Source: Castor canadensis
Lineage: Eukaryota; Chordata; Mammalia; Rodentia; Castoridae
Direction of reading: 5' to 3'
Length of the DNA: 64,000 nucleotides
Assembly: GCF_047511655.1 (NCBI RefSeq)
Contig: NC_133389.1
Coordinates: forward strand, 152,721,973 to 152,785,972
Part shown: positions 45,991-58,259 of the stretch, piece after piece
Layout of the letters: every line of letters starts with the position of its first letter
Position numbering within the stretch: position 1 is the stretch's first letter
The notes under the pieces: model-generated
What the model was told of the DNA's origin: nothing
What the model saw: the letters and a program-made list of their open reading frames with translations, nothing else
The model's database searches: none
Translations under genes and position numbers: made by a program

Positions 45991-47157
45991 GAGGAAAGGC
46001 GTCCTCTTGCATTTCTCCCCTGCTTTTTGACATTTTTGTTTTGTTTTGAAGTTACTCAGAGGCCTGTCTTGGTCTCAGTGGTTTCGATGTTTACTCTTAA
46101 TTCAATTATGGTTTCTTTCTGAAGGAGGATGGATGGAGGTACTACTCTCCAGATCCCAAAGTCACTTTGTAAGGCGTTCTCCCGAAAGAAAGCTCCAAGA
46201 GGGGGTCTTCAAGAGAGCAATTTAGGATCAGGCAGAACTGGATTGCAGAATGTATGGGCGTAGCAGTATGTGTGCAGGTGAAGACAACTAAAGCTTTCCT
46301 TTTTTGGTGCGTAAAGATGTACTGCAATTAAGTAGATGTCTACTACTTAAATCATCTGTAGAAAGTTAGAAGTGATTTATACAGTTGGAAGTGAAAGGTA
46401 ATCGTAGAGAGCAATGACAATAAAAGCACGACTATTTTCACTGTACTCACCTTTATGGAATGCGTGCCCCGGAACCAGAATGCCTGAGAATTATATGCCA
46501 CAAAAGAAGCACTCAGTAAGTGTTAGTTATTAGCAGCATAATAGCTTTCAAGTTTGACTAGAAGTTTTACCGACATGAACAGATGAGGGAGAATAGCCAC
46601 ATAGGTGGAAGAATCAAATGAGGACACGTGTGTGCTCAAAGTCCCAGAAAATCACTTGTTAGGAATCACAGAAGTATGGCCCTTTAGATGTGAGTTATTG
46701 TAATGGTGAGGATTTACACATTGAGTAAGTTGAGGTGTCTGAATCTTGAAACACCGTAACAGAAGTCTTGCTATTGAATCCATATTTACTGATAAAACTA
46801 AGAATATACAGTACCTGATAGTCAATACAGTTTGATCGTAATTTGAATGAAAAAAAAATAATTAGGATACAGAAAATGAATTCAGCAGTATATGCTTTTT
46901 TAAAATATAAGACTTCAATTTGCAAAGCTGAAATATTGAACTCACTAAAATGCTTATATTATTTGATTGGGGCCTTTAGTTAAAGAAAAATCAGTTGATA
47001 AGTGTTGCAAAAGACCAGAACACCCAGTACAATGTTTTGGGTTTTCCCTACAGTGATTAAATGTGTCATGTTTGTTGTTGCTTCCAAGCAATACCTTGTA
47101 TAGCTAATGCTTTTACTTTTGGGATTTTTCTTAGGTTTAGTTAGAACATTACTGGAA
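45991..47157. other. CARF 5' intron, SINE-poor part
   Basis: No SINE or L1 recognised for over 1 kb next to the promoter; AT content rises with distance. No exon could be supported. Confidence 0.4.
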
Positions 47158-47865
47158 ATTTTTTTTCCCCCAGTACTGAGTATTAAACTCAGGGTTCAAG
47201 CTTTCTAGTGCTCTTATCACTTGAGCCACTCCTTCTCCCTCTTTTCCCCCCAATCCTTTTGCTTTTAGTTTGCTTTTGAGATAGGGTATAGTGCTTTTGC
47301 CTAGGCTGGCCTGGGGACTGAGATCCTCCTACCTCTACCTCCCAAGTAGCTTGGATTACAGGTATATGCCACCATGACTATCATAAACATTCCGTTGTTT
47401 ATCATTTCCTATGTGGGTCTCATGAAGATACATTGTTACCTGGAAGACCACAGGGTGGAAAATATATTTTTCTGTATATAATAGCATAGTATGGTATAGG
47501 ATAAAGATGACAGTAGTATAGTATAAAGACTGCGTGGGCTTTGGAGTCCTAATTTTTTTTTTTTTTTTCAGTGCTAGGGATTGAACCCAGCTCCTTGTGC
47601 ATGCTCTACCATTGAGCAATATCCTTTGCTCTTGGTGTTTTGAGACAGGGTCTTACTAAGTAATTCAGGGTGGCCTTGAACGTCCCTGTGTAAGCTCAGC
47701 TGACCCTGAATTCATGATCCTCCTGCCTTCATATCCTGAGATTGTAAGTGCACTAATACACCTGATTATTTTCTTTCTTTCTTTTTTTTTTTTTTGGTGG
47801 AACTCAGGGTTTCACACTTATGAGGCAGGCACTCTACCACTTGAACCATGCTCCCATCCCCCACT
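47158..47865 (-). repeat. Three minus-strand SINEs in the CARF 5' intron
   Basis: Composite 47158-47385, ID/B1-type 47553-47750 (GCTAGGGATTGAACCCAG), ID-like 47775-47865. Confidence 0.75.
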
Positions 47866-47939
47866 TTGTATTGACTCCAAACCTAAAGGTCTGGGATCTT
47901 AAGTCATTACGGTTCTACCTTTTCAGAAGTTTTGCTCTC

Positions 47940-49137
47940 CTTAGTTTCAGTTCCTTTCAGAATCATCCCTTTGCACACCGGGTACCCACTCTATAGATAC
48001 CAGGCTGTTAATTGCTTAGTGCCTTCTTGGGTATCAGATCAGTATCAGTGCCTGTGCTCCACTAACTGCAGGAATCACGATGCTGGCAATTCAGCAATTC
48101 AGATAAGCCAGAGAAGCTGTAAAGTGCTTGAGTGAAAAGGTAAAATGTGCATACAAGTCTCGGTTCATTTCTCCCCCCTGCCCCCACCCCCTCCCTTACC
48201 ACCCACTCCGCCCCCTCCCTCTCCCCCCCCTCAATACCCAGCAGAAACTATTTTGCCCTTATTTCTAATTTTTTTTTTCATTTTTCTTTTATTATTCATA
48301 TGTGCATACAAGGCTTGGTTCATTTCTCCCCCCTGCCCCCACCCCCTCCCTTACCACCCACTCCACCCCCTCCCGCTCCCCCCCCCCAATACCCAGCAGA
48401 AAATATTTTGCCCTTAGTTCTAATTTTGTTGTAGAGAGAGTATAAGCAATAATAGGAAGGAACAAGGGTTTTTGCTGGTTGAGATAAGGATAGCTACACA
48501 GGGCATTGACTCATATTGATTTCCTGTGCGTGGGTGTTACCTTCTAGGTTAATTCTTTTTGATCTAACCTTTTCTCTAGTACCTGTTCCCCTTTTCCTAT
48601 TGGCCTCAGTTGCTTTAAGGTATCTGCTTTAGTTTCTCTGTGTTAAGGGCAACAAATGCTAGCTAGTTTTTTAGGTGTCTTACCTATCCTCACCCCTCCC
48701 TTGTGTGCTCTCGCTTTTATCATGTGCTCATAGTCCAATCCCCTTGTTGTGTTTGCCCTTGATCTAATGTCCACATATGAGGGAGAACATACGATTTTTG
48801 GTTTTTTGAGCCAGGCTAACCTCACTCAGAATGATGTTCTCCAATTCCATCCATTTAAGGTAAAAGTTCTTAATAAGGAAGGGTAAAGTTGTGTGCTGAC
48901 ATTAGTAAGGTCTACAGTACAATAAACTTTTGAAAGAGATCATATTCATATAATTTTATTAGTTATTATTATAATTATTAGTTTTAATATCTTACTCTGC
49001 CTAATTTATAAATTAAGCTTTAGCATTGGTTTGCATGTGTTAAAAAAAAGTATCTATAGTGTTCTGTATGGTTTCAGCCATCCACTTGGGGCTTGGAACA
49101 TGTCACCCGAGGATAAGGGGGACACCTCTGTCCATGA
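47940..49137 (+). mobile_element. Tigger-type DNA transposon fossil, split by an L1
   Basis: The left part (about 47940-48145) carries transposase-like DNA (GATGCTGGCAATTC ... GAAGCTGTAAAGTGCTTG). The right part (48857-49137) carries the 3' end (TTTCAGCCATCCACTTGGGG ... GAGGATAAGGGGG). The two parts become continuous if the L1 at 48146-48856 and one 9-base duplication are removed. A related shorter copy lies at 59720-60005. Confidence 0.65.
48146..48856 (-). mobile_element. 5'-truncated L1 with duplicated 3' UTR
   Basis: Minus-strand L1 3' end. Two tandem copies of the 3' UTR (48302-48426 and 48148-48272), with only a few base differences, are separated by an A-rich stretch, and the outer copy lacks a tail. 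The whole block is flanked by AAGGTAAAA (48137-48145 and 48857-48865), so it appears to have entered as one unit. Both copies are G-rich on the minus strand. Confidence 0.75.
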
Positions 49138-49149
49138 CAGCTTTTATTT

Positions 49150-49345
49150 TATTTATTTATTTTGCAGTACTGGGGTTTGAACTTCAGGCCTACACCTTGA
49201 GCCACTCCACCAGCCCATTTTTGTAGTGCTTTTTTTCGAGATAGGGTCTTGCGAACTGTTTGCCCAGGCTGGCTTCAAACTGCGAGCCTCCCAATCTCTG
49301 CCTTCTGAGTATCTAGGACTATAGGTGTGAGCCATCTGTGCTCAG
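49150..49345 (-). repeat. Composite SINE
   Basis: ACTGGGGTTTGAACTTCAGG, GAGATAGGGTCTTGCGAAC and GGTGTGAGCCATCTG in order. Confidence 0.85.
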
Positions 49346-49789
49346 CAGCTTTGATTTTTTTTATCTATAAATAGATAATAAGCTCACTTTAGAATCATTG
49401 TAAAAATTGGGTGTGGGGGGGAGGTAGCCCAATAATGTAATAATAATAATGTAATAATGTAAGTAAATGTAAAAATGATAACATAAAAAAAATTGTAAAA
49501 ATTAAATGAAATTATTTTGTAAAGCTCTCAAAGAACAAAGAGGTAAAGTTATGAATATGTGAAAGATAAGAAATGGGTAGAAACTAAGATCACCTAGAAG
49601 TTTTTAGGGAGGGCAAACCTTAAATAAGAGAAGCATTGTAAATATCAGCCTCAGATTTTTTTAAATAAAAAATTAAAAGTTCAAGTAGGTCATTGTTCAT
49701 ATATATTTATGTACATTTAAAATTTTGATGTTGATTTAACTTGCAGCTTTTTTTTGGCAATACTGAGATATTTGTTTTGTTGTGTTTTG

Positions 49790-49875
49790 TTTTTTAATAG
49801 TACTGGGGTCTGAACTCAGGCCCTTGCACTTGCTAGGCAGGCACGGTACCAGTGGAGCCATAGCCACAGCCCTAA
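49790..49875 (-). repeat. ID-like SINE
   Basis: ACTGGGGTCTGAACTCAGGC ... GGAGCCATAGCCACAGCC. Confidence 0.75.
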
Positions 49876-50164
49876 TATAACTTTCGAAATCCCTCCTTAT
49901 TAAAATATTTGTGAATGAGAAGTCTTCATTTAATTTTGACACCACTGATTCATAGTAATTTTGTACAGAACACAAAAGAAGCAGTTTGTCATTTACCTAT
50001 CTAAAAGATGAGGGAAGTTATATTTTCTAAAGTACTTTTTAGCAATTGAACAATATTTTTAATGTAGTTAATAAGATTTGATACTGATATTGAATGGATT
50101 TCAAAATCCTTTAACTCTTGGTACATTAACCAAGGTACCTGGACTTAAAGTAATACTAAATTTC

Positions 50165-50475
50165 AAGTGGCTCACAGCTTGTAACTTCTACTTGGGAGGC
50201 TGAGATCAGGAGGATTGCTGTTCAAGGCCAGCCTGGGTAAAAAAGTTTTCGAGATCCCATCTCAATGCAGAAAAACCGGGCATGGAACCTTATGGTAGGA
50301 GGATCTCAGTGCAGGCTGACCTGGGCAAAAAGTAAGATCTTATTTATAAAATAACCAAACCAAAAAAGTGCTGGAGGCATGGCTCAAGCAGTAGAGTGCC
50401 TGCCTCTCAAGTGCAAAGCCCTGAGTTCAAACCCCAGTATGGTTCTAGAAAAGAAAAAATCCAGTACTGCCAAAA
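50165..50475 (+). repeat. Trimeric SINE
   Basis: Two heads (GAGGCTGAGATCAGGAGG; then ACCTTATGGTAGGAGGATC) and tail GGCATGGCTCAAGCAGTAGA. Confidence 0.8.
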
Positions 50476-51439
50476 AAAAAAAATTACACCTGAGAAAGTT
50501 TTGAATAAATGGAATTGCTTGTTGAATAAAATCAAAACAGCAGTATGCCAAGTATGAGCCTTGATAGATAAGAGTGAAAATAGCCTAGTCTCTTTCCCCT
50601 GCCATCACTGCCATGCATTTACTATTTATAAATAATAAAAGGCTTTTTTTCCCTATAAATAACGCTGAAGTACTAAACTTACAATTTTTTCCTAATCTTT
50701 ATTTTATGTAGGATAAAATGTACTTTTGTAATGTTACATTCTGAACAGCAATTTGTTAGAAAAATTGTGTTTTTTGAAGTCTACTTATTGTCAATTATCT
50801 AGACTCCATATTTAATAGTTCTTCTGCTCCTTTTATCCAATCCCAGTACTTCTTATTTCAAAAATAGATTTATCAGTTCTAGGATTGGGGACATGGGCAT
50901 AGGGAGGGAAGCTTTTATTTTTAAGCTTCTTGTATTTCCAAAATATGTCCTATTTAGTAAATATTTTTGATGAGAAAAATATATGTTACTACAGAGGTCT
51001 TTGTTTCAGTTGTAGTTGTAGAATGTGAGAGCTGAAACAAAACCTTATCCTAAATCCCTAATTTTAGATGAGGAAACAGGCACAGAGAGGTTAAGCCATC
51101 TAACTCAAGACACAGGCAGTTAAGTCAATCTTAGTCTTTAGTTCTCTTTGACTGAGTTGATTGACCGTTGTATCATATGAGGCTGGCAATGGCTATTTCT
51201 TAATAAAACCTGCATGATGAAATCTAGTAGTTTATTTGTAGAAAAATAAAATATATATTACATACCTTTTTATTACAGAGAAAATGCTACTGTGAAGACA
51301 CAATTGTAGCTTTCACATAAATGAAACTACCACTATTATGATTTAGTACCACCAAAAGGAGTGATTTCAATGAACAAAAAATGGCCAATAGAATGCTGAC
51401 ACCTGGAATTTAAACTTGAGCCACTACCTGAAGGTAATT

Positions 51440-51555
51440 TTTTTGTTTTAGATGTTTTGAGATGATGTCGCTATGTAACCGTAGGTGGCCTTGAAAACAG
51501 TCCTTCTGCCTCAGCCTCCCAAGTGCTGGAATTACAGGTGTGTGACACCATGCTG
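51440..51555 (-). repeat. B1-like SINE
   Basis: CAGCCTCCCAAGTGCTGGAA, ATTACAGGTGTGTGACACC. Confidence 0.8.
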
Positions 51556-52609
51556 GACTTTGAAAATAACAACTTTATTAAAGTTAAATATTTTCTGTTA
51601 TATGTTAATGGAAAAGCAAAATTATACTTTCTATATAGGTACTTTGTTCTATTTATGGTCACCACTGGGGGGAAAACATCTTATACCTAGCTAATATTAG
51701 TAGTATCTTTATTCTTAACAACTTCGACATATTTAATTGGGAGTTAGGGTTCATAATTTATAGCATGTACTGACATTGAGGATAGATGGGGAATTGGTAT
51801 TTTAAGTCATTCTACAATGTCAGGATTGAAGAAAGTAATGTAAATTATCTTTTTTCCATTGGGCAAATTCTGACAAAGGTGATTTGTGCTCAGCAGTCTT
51901 TATCAATGTCGTTTCACACCTTTATTAGAGTACTTGCCTGGGATATGTGTACTCCCCTCGGTCTTCACTATAGCAGCTAGCTCACAACTGCTGGATCGTT
52001 TTCCCAGTCTTTGGCTAATCTTCTCATTCCTTTGACATTGTCTTTACAGAGAGCAGACGTTTTTAATTTCAATGAAGTCCAGCTTTCCAGTTACTTCTTT
52101 AATGGTTTGTGTCTTTGGTGTTGTGTCTCAAAAGTCATTACCGTAGCCAAGGTCTTCTAGCTTTTCTCCTATGTTAATCTCTAGGAATTGCATAGTTTAA
52201 TTTTTCGAAGGATGTACTTGGTCTGTCTAAATCCGTTTTTTTGCATGTAAGTGTCTCTTTATTCTATCACTATTTGTTGAAAAGACTATCCTTTCTCCAC
52301 TGAATTACTTTTGCTCCTTTGTCAAAGATCAGTTGAGAGTTATTTCTGTGGATCTGTTTTGGGGCTCCATTGTTCTGAATTCCATTAATCTACTGGCCTA
52401 GTCTTTTGATAATATCATATTGTCTTCATTGCTGTAGGTCTGTAGTTAAGTGTAATCTTGACGTTAGGCTGGATCAGTCCTCGTTGTTCTTCAGCATTGT
52501 GCTGGCCATTCTGGGTCTTTTGCCTGTTAATATAAACATTAGTATGAATTTGTTAGTAGGTACAAGATAACTTGTGTTTTGATTGGAATTGTTTTGAATC
52601 TGGATCAAG

Positions 52610-52815
52610 TTGGGCCTGGGGTTTGAACTCAGGGCTTCACACTTGCAAAGCAGGCACTCTACTGCTTGAGCCACACCTCCAGTCCATTTTGATGTCATTA
52701 ATTTTGGAGATGGGATCTTGCAAACTGTTTGCCCAGGCTAGCCTTGAACTGCAGTCCTTCCAATCTCAGCCTCCCAAGTAGATAGAATTAGAGGTCTAAG
52801 CCACCAGCACCTGGT
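52610..52815 (-). repeat. Composite SINE nested in old L1
   Basis: GGGGTTTGAACTCAGGGC start and CTAAGCCACCAGCACCTGG end. Confidence 0.85.
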
Positions 52816-52970
52816 TAAGAAGTGATATCTTACTATTGAGTCTTCTTATCCACGCATGGAATTTATCCATTTATTTAAATCTTTGATTTCTTTCATTTAA
52901 ACTTTGTGATTTTCCTCAGAAGGTTCTGTGCATATTTTATTATTTTTATAACTAAGTATTTCTTGTATTT

Positions 52971-53020
52971 CTCTCTCTCTCTCTCTCTCTCTGTCTCTCG
53001 TGTGTGCTCTTGCTCTCTCT
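52971..53020. repeat. CT microsatellite
   Basis: (CT)n of about 22 bases followed by an interrupted GT/CT tract. Confidence 0.85.
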
Positions 53021-53224
53021 ATGCTAATGTAAATATGTAAATAGTATTGTGGTTTTTTATTTCAATTTCTAATAGCTCATTGCTGCTATATTGGAAGGCA
53101 ATTGAACTTTTGGTTGTGACTTTCTATCCTGCAACCTTCCTATTATTACTTATTAGTTCTAGAATTTTTTTGTTGGAATTTTCTATAAAGAAAATTGTGT
53201 CATTTTGTTTTTATTTGGGGGGGT

Positions 53225-53605
53225 ATTTTTTTCTTTTTTGATATTGGGGTTTGAACTCAGGGTTTCACATTTACAAGGCAGGCTTTACTGCTTGAGCCAT
53301 ACCTCCAGTCAAAATTATGTCATTTTCAATAAAGACAGGTTTATATCTTCCTTCTCAATCTGTGTAAATTTTATTTCCTTTTTTTATTGGTTTAGTGCAG
53401 TGTCTAGGAATTCTGATAATGAATAGGAGTAGTAAGAGAGGGCATCCTTTTTTACCTTCATCCCAGTCAGGAGATAACATACGGGTTTTTTGTTTGTTTG
53501 AGACAGAGTATCACCATATAGCCCAAATTGACCCTAGACTCCCAGTCTTTCTGCCTCAGCCTCCCAGAACTGGAATTATAGAAATACACTACCATGCTTG
53601 GCAGC
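53225..53605 (-). repeat. ID-like and B1-like SINEs nested in old L1
   Basis: 53225-53310 (GGGGTTTGAACTCAGGG) and 53488-53605 (GAGACAGAGTATCACCATA, B1-like). The L1 continues on both sides. Confidence 0.75.
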
Positions 53606-55114
53606 ATAGACTTTTGTAGGTGTCATTTATCAAATTGAGAGAGTTCCCTCTATTCCTAGTTTGTTGGTGTTTTGGTCATGAATGGTTGTTGGATTTCATT
53701 AAATGCTTTTTCTGCACTTATTTATATGATCATATGACTTGTGTTGATATGATGCCTAATATGATTCTGATGCCTATTGGTATGATGGATGACATTAATC
53801 TATTTTCACATAAATTGAATTAGCCTTTTGTATCTGGAATAAATCTGACTTGATTGTAGTATGACTTGATTTTTTTTATAAGTTGCTAGATTTGGTGTGC
53901 TAATATCTTGTTGAGGTCTTTTGTATCTGTGTTTATGAGAAGTACTGATCAGTAATTTTCCTCATATATTTATCTGGTTGTGTTATTTGTGTAATGCTGA
54001 CCTCATTGGATGGGTTAAAAAGTGTTTCCTCTTTTTATTTTCTTGAAGAGGTTGTAGAATTTTGGTACATTTCTTCCTTAAGTGTTTGGTGGAATTTACC
54101 AGGGAAACTTAACTGGTACATTCTATTTTGAAGGTTTTTAATTATTGATTCAGTTTCTTTTACAGATATGGTTCGATTAAGATTATCTGTTATAATCTGT
54201 ATTAGTTTGTTATTGGTTTTTTTCGAAGTAAGCTTACTTTGTTTTTACAATTAAATATTCATGCTGATAGGGCACAGGGGCCATCGTATAGACACGTTCT
54301 GATGTTTACACTCTAAATGTAGTAACAAAACTTATTCTCACTTCTAAGTGTAGGGCTCTTCCTGAAAGTGTGATTTTATTTCTACAAAAGTGTTCTAGAA
54401 ATCTTCAAAAATCTGTGTTTGTTTTGAGTATTAAGCAAATTCACAATGGCAATTGATGGTGAACCTGCTTTGTTCAGTCTAATGACAGTTTTCAGTTAGT
54501 CTCAGTACCTTTTCCTTCTTTGAAGTAAATCCATGAAACTCCTGTTTTATCCATTAAGCTTTGAAATTTGGCAATAAAGTATAATCTTGTTATCTGTTAG
54601 TGATCTGAATTGAATTTTCCAAAGCTCTTTAATTCTCAAAAAATTTAGATTTGTGGAAACAGATCAGTAAATCTGAAAAAATTTATTACCCTGCCATCAT
54701 TTAAAGATAATACTTTACATTAATTCTCTGTATTCAGGTCAGTTTCATTTTTCATAAATTGATTTTAATTAGCAAACATGAGTATATGAGTACATTTAAA
54801 ATGTTCACTTCCTCTTTGATACAAGGCCCTAAGTTCAAACTGCCTCTCCTTCCCTCAAAAAAAGCCTGCAATTTTAATCAGGATTATATAAACACATAGA
54901 TCAAGTTAGGAGATTTGATATCTTAGTTCATGCTGAGTATTCCATTCCATGGCATATTTCTATATCTATCTATATCAATTTGTTTAGAGCTCTCTTTACT
55001 CCCATCTAGGTTTTATAGTTTCCAGTGCAAAAGTCTTGCATATCTGGTCATTTATTCCTAAATTTTTTTTTGCTAGGTAGTTGCTATCATACTTTGTTGA
55101 TACAAAATTCTACT

Positions 55115-55490
55115 CTAGATCTGGGCATGGTAGATCATGCCTGTAATCCTAGCAGAGATCCTCTCAATCTCTTTCTCCAAGCTAGCTGGAGAAAAGTGGT
55201 AGGGTGCTTACCTAGCAAGAATGAGGCACTGGGTTCAAACCCCCCAAAACCACACACACAAAAAAAAAAGTTCTAGTCTAAACTTGGTCTTTGTATTGGG
55301 TTGTATTGGGTTATATTTTGTCCTATATTTAATGAGAAACAGAGTTTATTGCTTACTAGAAAGTACTACCATTAGAAAAGTATCCAGTAAAGTACCCCTC
55401 TCTGGGCTGGCAGAGTGGCTCAAGTGGTAGAACACCTGCCTGCAAGTGTGAGGCCTTGAGTTCAAACCCTAGTACTTCAGAAAAAAAAAT
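55115..55490 (+). repeat. Two SINEs (composite fragment and ID-like)
   Basis: 55115-55265 (TCATGCCTGTAATCCTAGC, internally deleted) and 55403-55490 (GGCTGGCAGAGTGGCTCAAG). Confidence 0.75.
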
Positions 55491-55934
55491 ACTACTTTTC
55501 AGCCTACTTTTTTCTAAAGGACCTCAACCATATTTCTTTGGATTGCCTAGTTTTTTTTTTTGTAATTCTGAAAAAAATAAAGTTTTATATAGAAGGACTT
55601 GTGTTTTTAATGGTATCTTTAATCGTACAAAATGCATTTAAGTTTCCTTTTATTAAGGTATTTAATGGGTTGAATTTTATCAAATGAATTTTAAATGTAG
55701 CTATTGAAGTGATGTTTTTCATGGTGCCATTCATGGATTTTCTGGTTGTCTACTTTGCAGTTCTGGGAAGATCTCAGACTGGTCATGATGTCTTATTCGT
55801 GTTAGTAATTCTGGAATGCACCTTTCCCCACATTTTTATGTCTCCAAGGTTAGGAGATCTTATAAGTAATCATACTTTATAATTTCTCTTAGCCAAAGAG
55901 CAGGTGCAGCTGTGTTTTTGCCAATAATAATAAT

Positions 55935-56165
55935 GATGATTATGATCATACTAGGGATGAAACCCAGGGAGTTGCACATGCTGAGTAAGCACTCTATCAC
56001 TAAGCTAAATCCCCAACCCTTGGTTTTTAAAGACAAGGTCTTGCTATGTAACTCAGGCTGTACTTGAACTTGCTATGCAGCCCAGACTAGCATCAAACTT
56101 GAATCTTCCTGCTTCTGCCTCCTGACTGCTGGGATTACAGATATGCATCACCACACCTGGTACAT
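55935..56165 (-). repeat. Composite SINE
   Basis: CTAGGGATGAAACCCAGGGA, GACAAGGTCTTGCTATGTAA and CTGCTGGGATTACAGATATG. Confidence 0.75.
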
Positions 56166-56206
56166 AATTTACACCTGGTAATTTTAAAAAATTAGTTTCT
56201 GGAGCT

Positions 56207-56287
56207 ACTGGCTTCCGGGCTCTGCTGCAGAGCTCTAGCTATAACCTTTCCTTTCTCTCTAGTAAATCCTACTTCATATAAAAAAAA
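56207..56287 (+). mobile_element. Small retro-insertion of unknown family with target duplication
   Basis: About 75-80 bases ending in an A-run, flanked by ATTAGTTTCTGGAGCT (56191-56206 and 56287-56302). The interior (GGCTCTGCTGCAGAGCTC ... CTCTCTAGTAAATCCTAC) resembles the R/U5 end of an LTR transcript, but I cannot name it. Confidence 0.55.
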
Positions 56288-56514
56288 TTAGTTTCTGGAG
56301 CTTAGAGATAGTGGTGGAGCCCTCCCTTGAAATCTAATAAATACAGGGAAGAGTTTTGGATGGAAAAAGCAGATATCAGCCATATTTTTCAACACACCCA
56401 AAGGTGCACTAACTAGACTTGTTCTACATAATTGCAAAAAAAAAAAAAATCTTAAGAGCCTAACAGCCTAGTTTTTATGTTCCCATGCATGTTTTTTTTC
56501 CCACAAAGAAGATA

Positions 56515-56860
56515 GCCAAGTGTGGTTGCTCATGCCTGTGGTCCCACCTACTTAGGAGGCGAAGATCGAGAGGATCACAGTTCAAAGCCAGCCTGGGCAA
56601 AAAAGGCTAGAAAGACCCCCCTTCCCAACAAATATACCAGGCATGGTGGCATGTCCCTGTGATCCCAGCTACCTAGGAAGATGTAAGTAGGAGGATCACA
56701 ATCTGAGGCTAGCCCAGGGCAAAACATCCAGAACCTACCTGAGGAATAATTAAAAGCAAAAAAGGGCCTAGAGGTGGAGACCAGGTGGTAGAGTACCTGC
56801 CTTGCAGTTACACAGGGTCCTGAGTTCAAGCCCCATTGCTGCCAAAAATAAATAAATAAA
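56515..56860 (+). repeat. Trimeric SINE
   Basis: Two B1-like heads and ID-like tail GGTGGTAGAGTACCTGCC, ending in AAATAAATAAATAAA. Confidence 0.85.
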
Positions 56861-57261
56861 AAGATCCTTGAGAAAAATGGGCACCAGTGATTCTCAGTTG
56901 AAAGTGATTTCAAGGAATCAGATTCTGAATACAAAGGAATGAATTAGTGGATGTATTTATATTTTCCTCTTTATATTTGTATAAGAGTTTTGTATGGTAA
57001 AAATCTGTTTAAATTTAATAGACCCTTTAGGAAGTATGAAATAAAAGCTCCAGATGATAAGAAATCATGTATCATTGTTTCTTTCTGTTTTTCTGTCTTA
57101 GTGGTACATAAAATAATGGTGTACTTAAGTTCAATGGCATTTTAGATTTTGATGTAATGCAGCATTTTTTATTATACATTGCTGGATTTTGTTCATTAGG
57201 ATTTTTTTTAGGATTTTTAAACTTTTATGTTTGATATTTACAATATTTTATTTCTGTTCAG

Positions 57262-57380
57262 GTATGGTGAGGCAGAAAGATGAGGAGACAATTACTATTG
57301 AAAAAATAGTGTATTATCCACAGTACCCAAGAAAAGAGGGATATGCCGTACTACAAAGGGCCACACAAAACACCACCAAG
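57262..57380 (+). other. CARF: Candidate CARF 5' exon with an open reading frame
   Basis: A 119-base block with a good acceptor (pyrimidine-rich, ending ctgttcag) and a weaker donor (AAG|gttagt), in the first CARF intron region upstream of the start-codon exon. It contains ATG at 57264 and stays open for 39 codons (starting MVRQKDEET, ending QNTTK) to the donor. It is not covered by a repeat I recognise. If spliced directly to 60460, its frame continues into the uORF that ends at 60513, not into CARF. It could equally be an untranslated leader exon or a chance splice pair. I do not recognise the peptide. Confidence 0.4.
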
Positions 57381-57934
57381 GTTAGTAGCAGGAGAGAGGG
57401 TATGGGGAACTGCAGATGAAACTTTATTGTGGTTCTTGAGAGGAAGAATGGATAAAGCAGCTTAAGAAGGCTAAGTAGATTTAGGATTGGCTAGTTTGAA
57501 CAGTTTCAGTCAACTCTGGAGTATATTGGTTGGGATCTGGTCCTAGGGTGAGTAGGGCAGGGGAGCAGTGTCCCAGATGATAAGCGTCCCATAAAGAAGG
57601 TGGTTGGCCCTTCATGAACAAAAGAATTGGGACTGGTTTGGGGGTTTCCTGCCAGAGTGGATGTGGGACACTATGGTTTTCAGTACAACAGTTTAAAAAA
57701 AAAAGGTAGTTGGGTAGAGATCCTTGTTTAGATTAGTTATATTTTATAGGAAGGGGGGTGATATTTACAAGAGAGTTGGCTATCTCTAGGAATTGGTTAA
57801 TCCTGGGTGGGGCAGTTCTTCCCTAGTCAGCTTGGCTCCAGATATCAAAGCTTCAGATACAGAAACTAGAAAATATAATTAATGTAACAATTAAAATTAC
57901 CTTTTAAGTTTTCTTCCTTATACTATCCTTGTCT

Positions 57935-58025
57935 TTTTTTTTTTTTTTTTTTTTTTTGGTGGTACTGGGGTTTAAACTCAGGGCTTGCACTTGCTAGATC
58001 TTTGTGCTACTTCTTAAGCCATGCT
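57935..58025 (-). repeat. ID-like SINE
   Basis: Run of about 25 T, then GGTACTGGGGTTTAAACTCA. Confidence 0.85.
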
Positions 58026-58259
58026 GCTAAATCTGTCTTTGTCAGTTTTGTGTCTAGATTATACTATCCTTACAATATGGGTTGGGAATTATATCTCTTT
58101 ACACTACAAAAGAGTTTATATAAGATTGCAGTTATTTGTCATGTCTTGCCCTGGTATTTGTTTTGTGGGAAGATTTTTCACTATTAATTCCATTTCTTTA
58201 ATGTGTATAGGACTATTCAACCATTAAAATTCTTCTGGAATTTGTTTTGGTAAGTTTCT

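Larger units (their letters stand above)
51990..54215 (-). mobile_element. Old L1 ORF2 region, interrupted by SINEs
   Basis: Long minus-strand L1 sequence recognisable by TTTGTCAAAGATCAGTTGA, CTGAATTCCATTAATCTAC and similar phrases, and lacking long open frames. SINEs at about 52610, 53225 and 53488 split it, and a CT-repeat lies at 52971-53020. It is within the CARF 5' intron, antisense to CARF. Confidence 0.75.

Noticed and set aside
45635-46033. 132-codon minus frame in the divergent island
   Set aside because: Composition-driven frame in a CpG island with no homology or splice support.
48145-48434. Pro-rich frames of 90-95 codons
   Set aside because: Reverse reading of the G-rich L1 3' UTR; no coding meaning.
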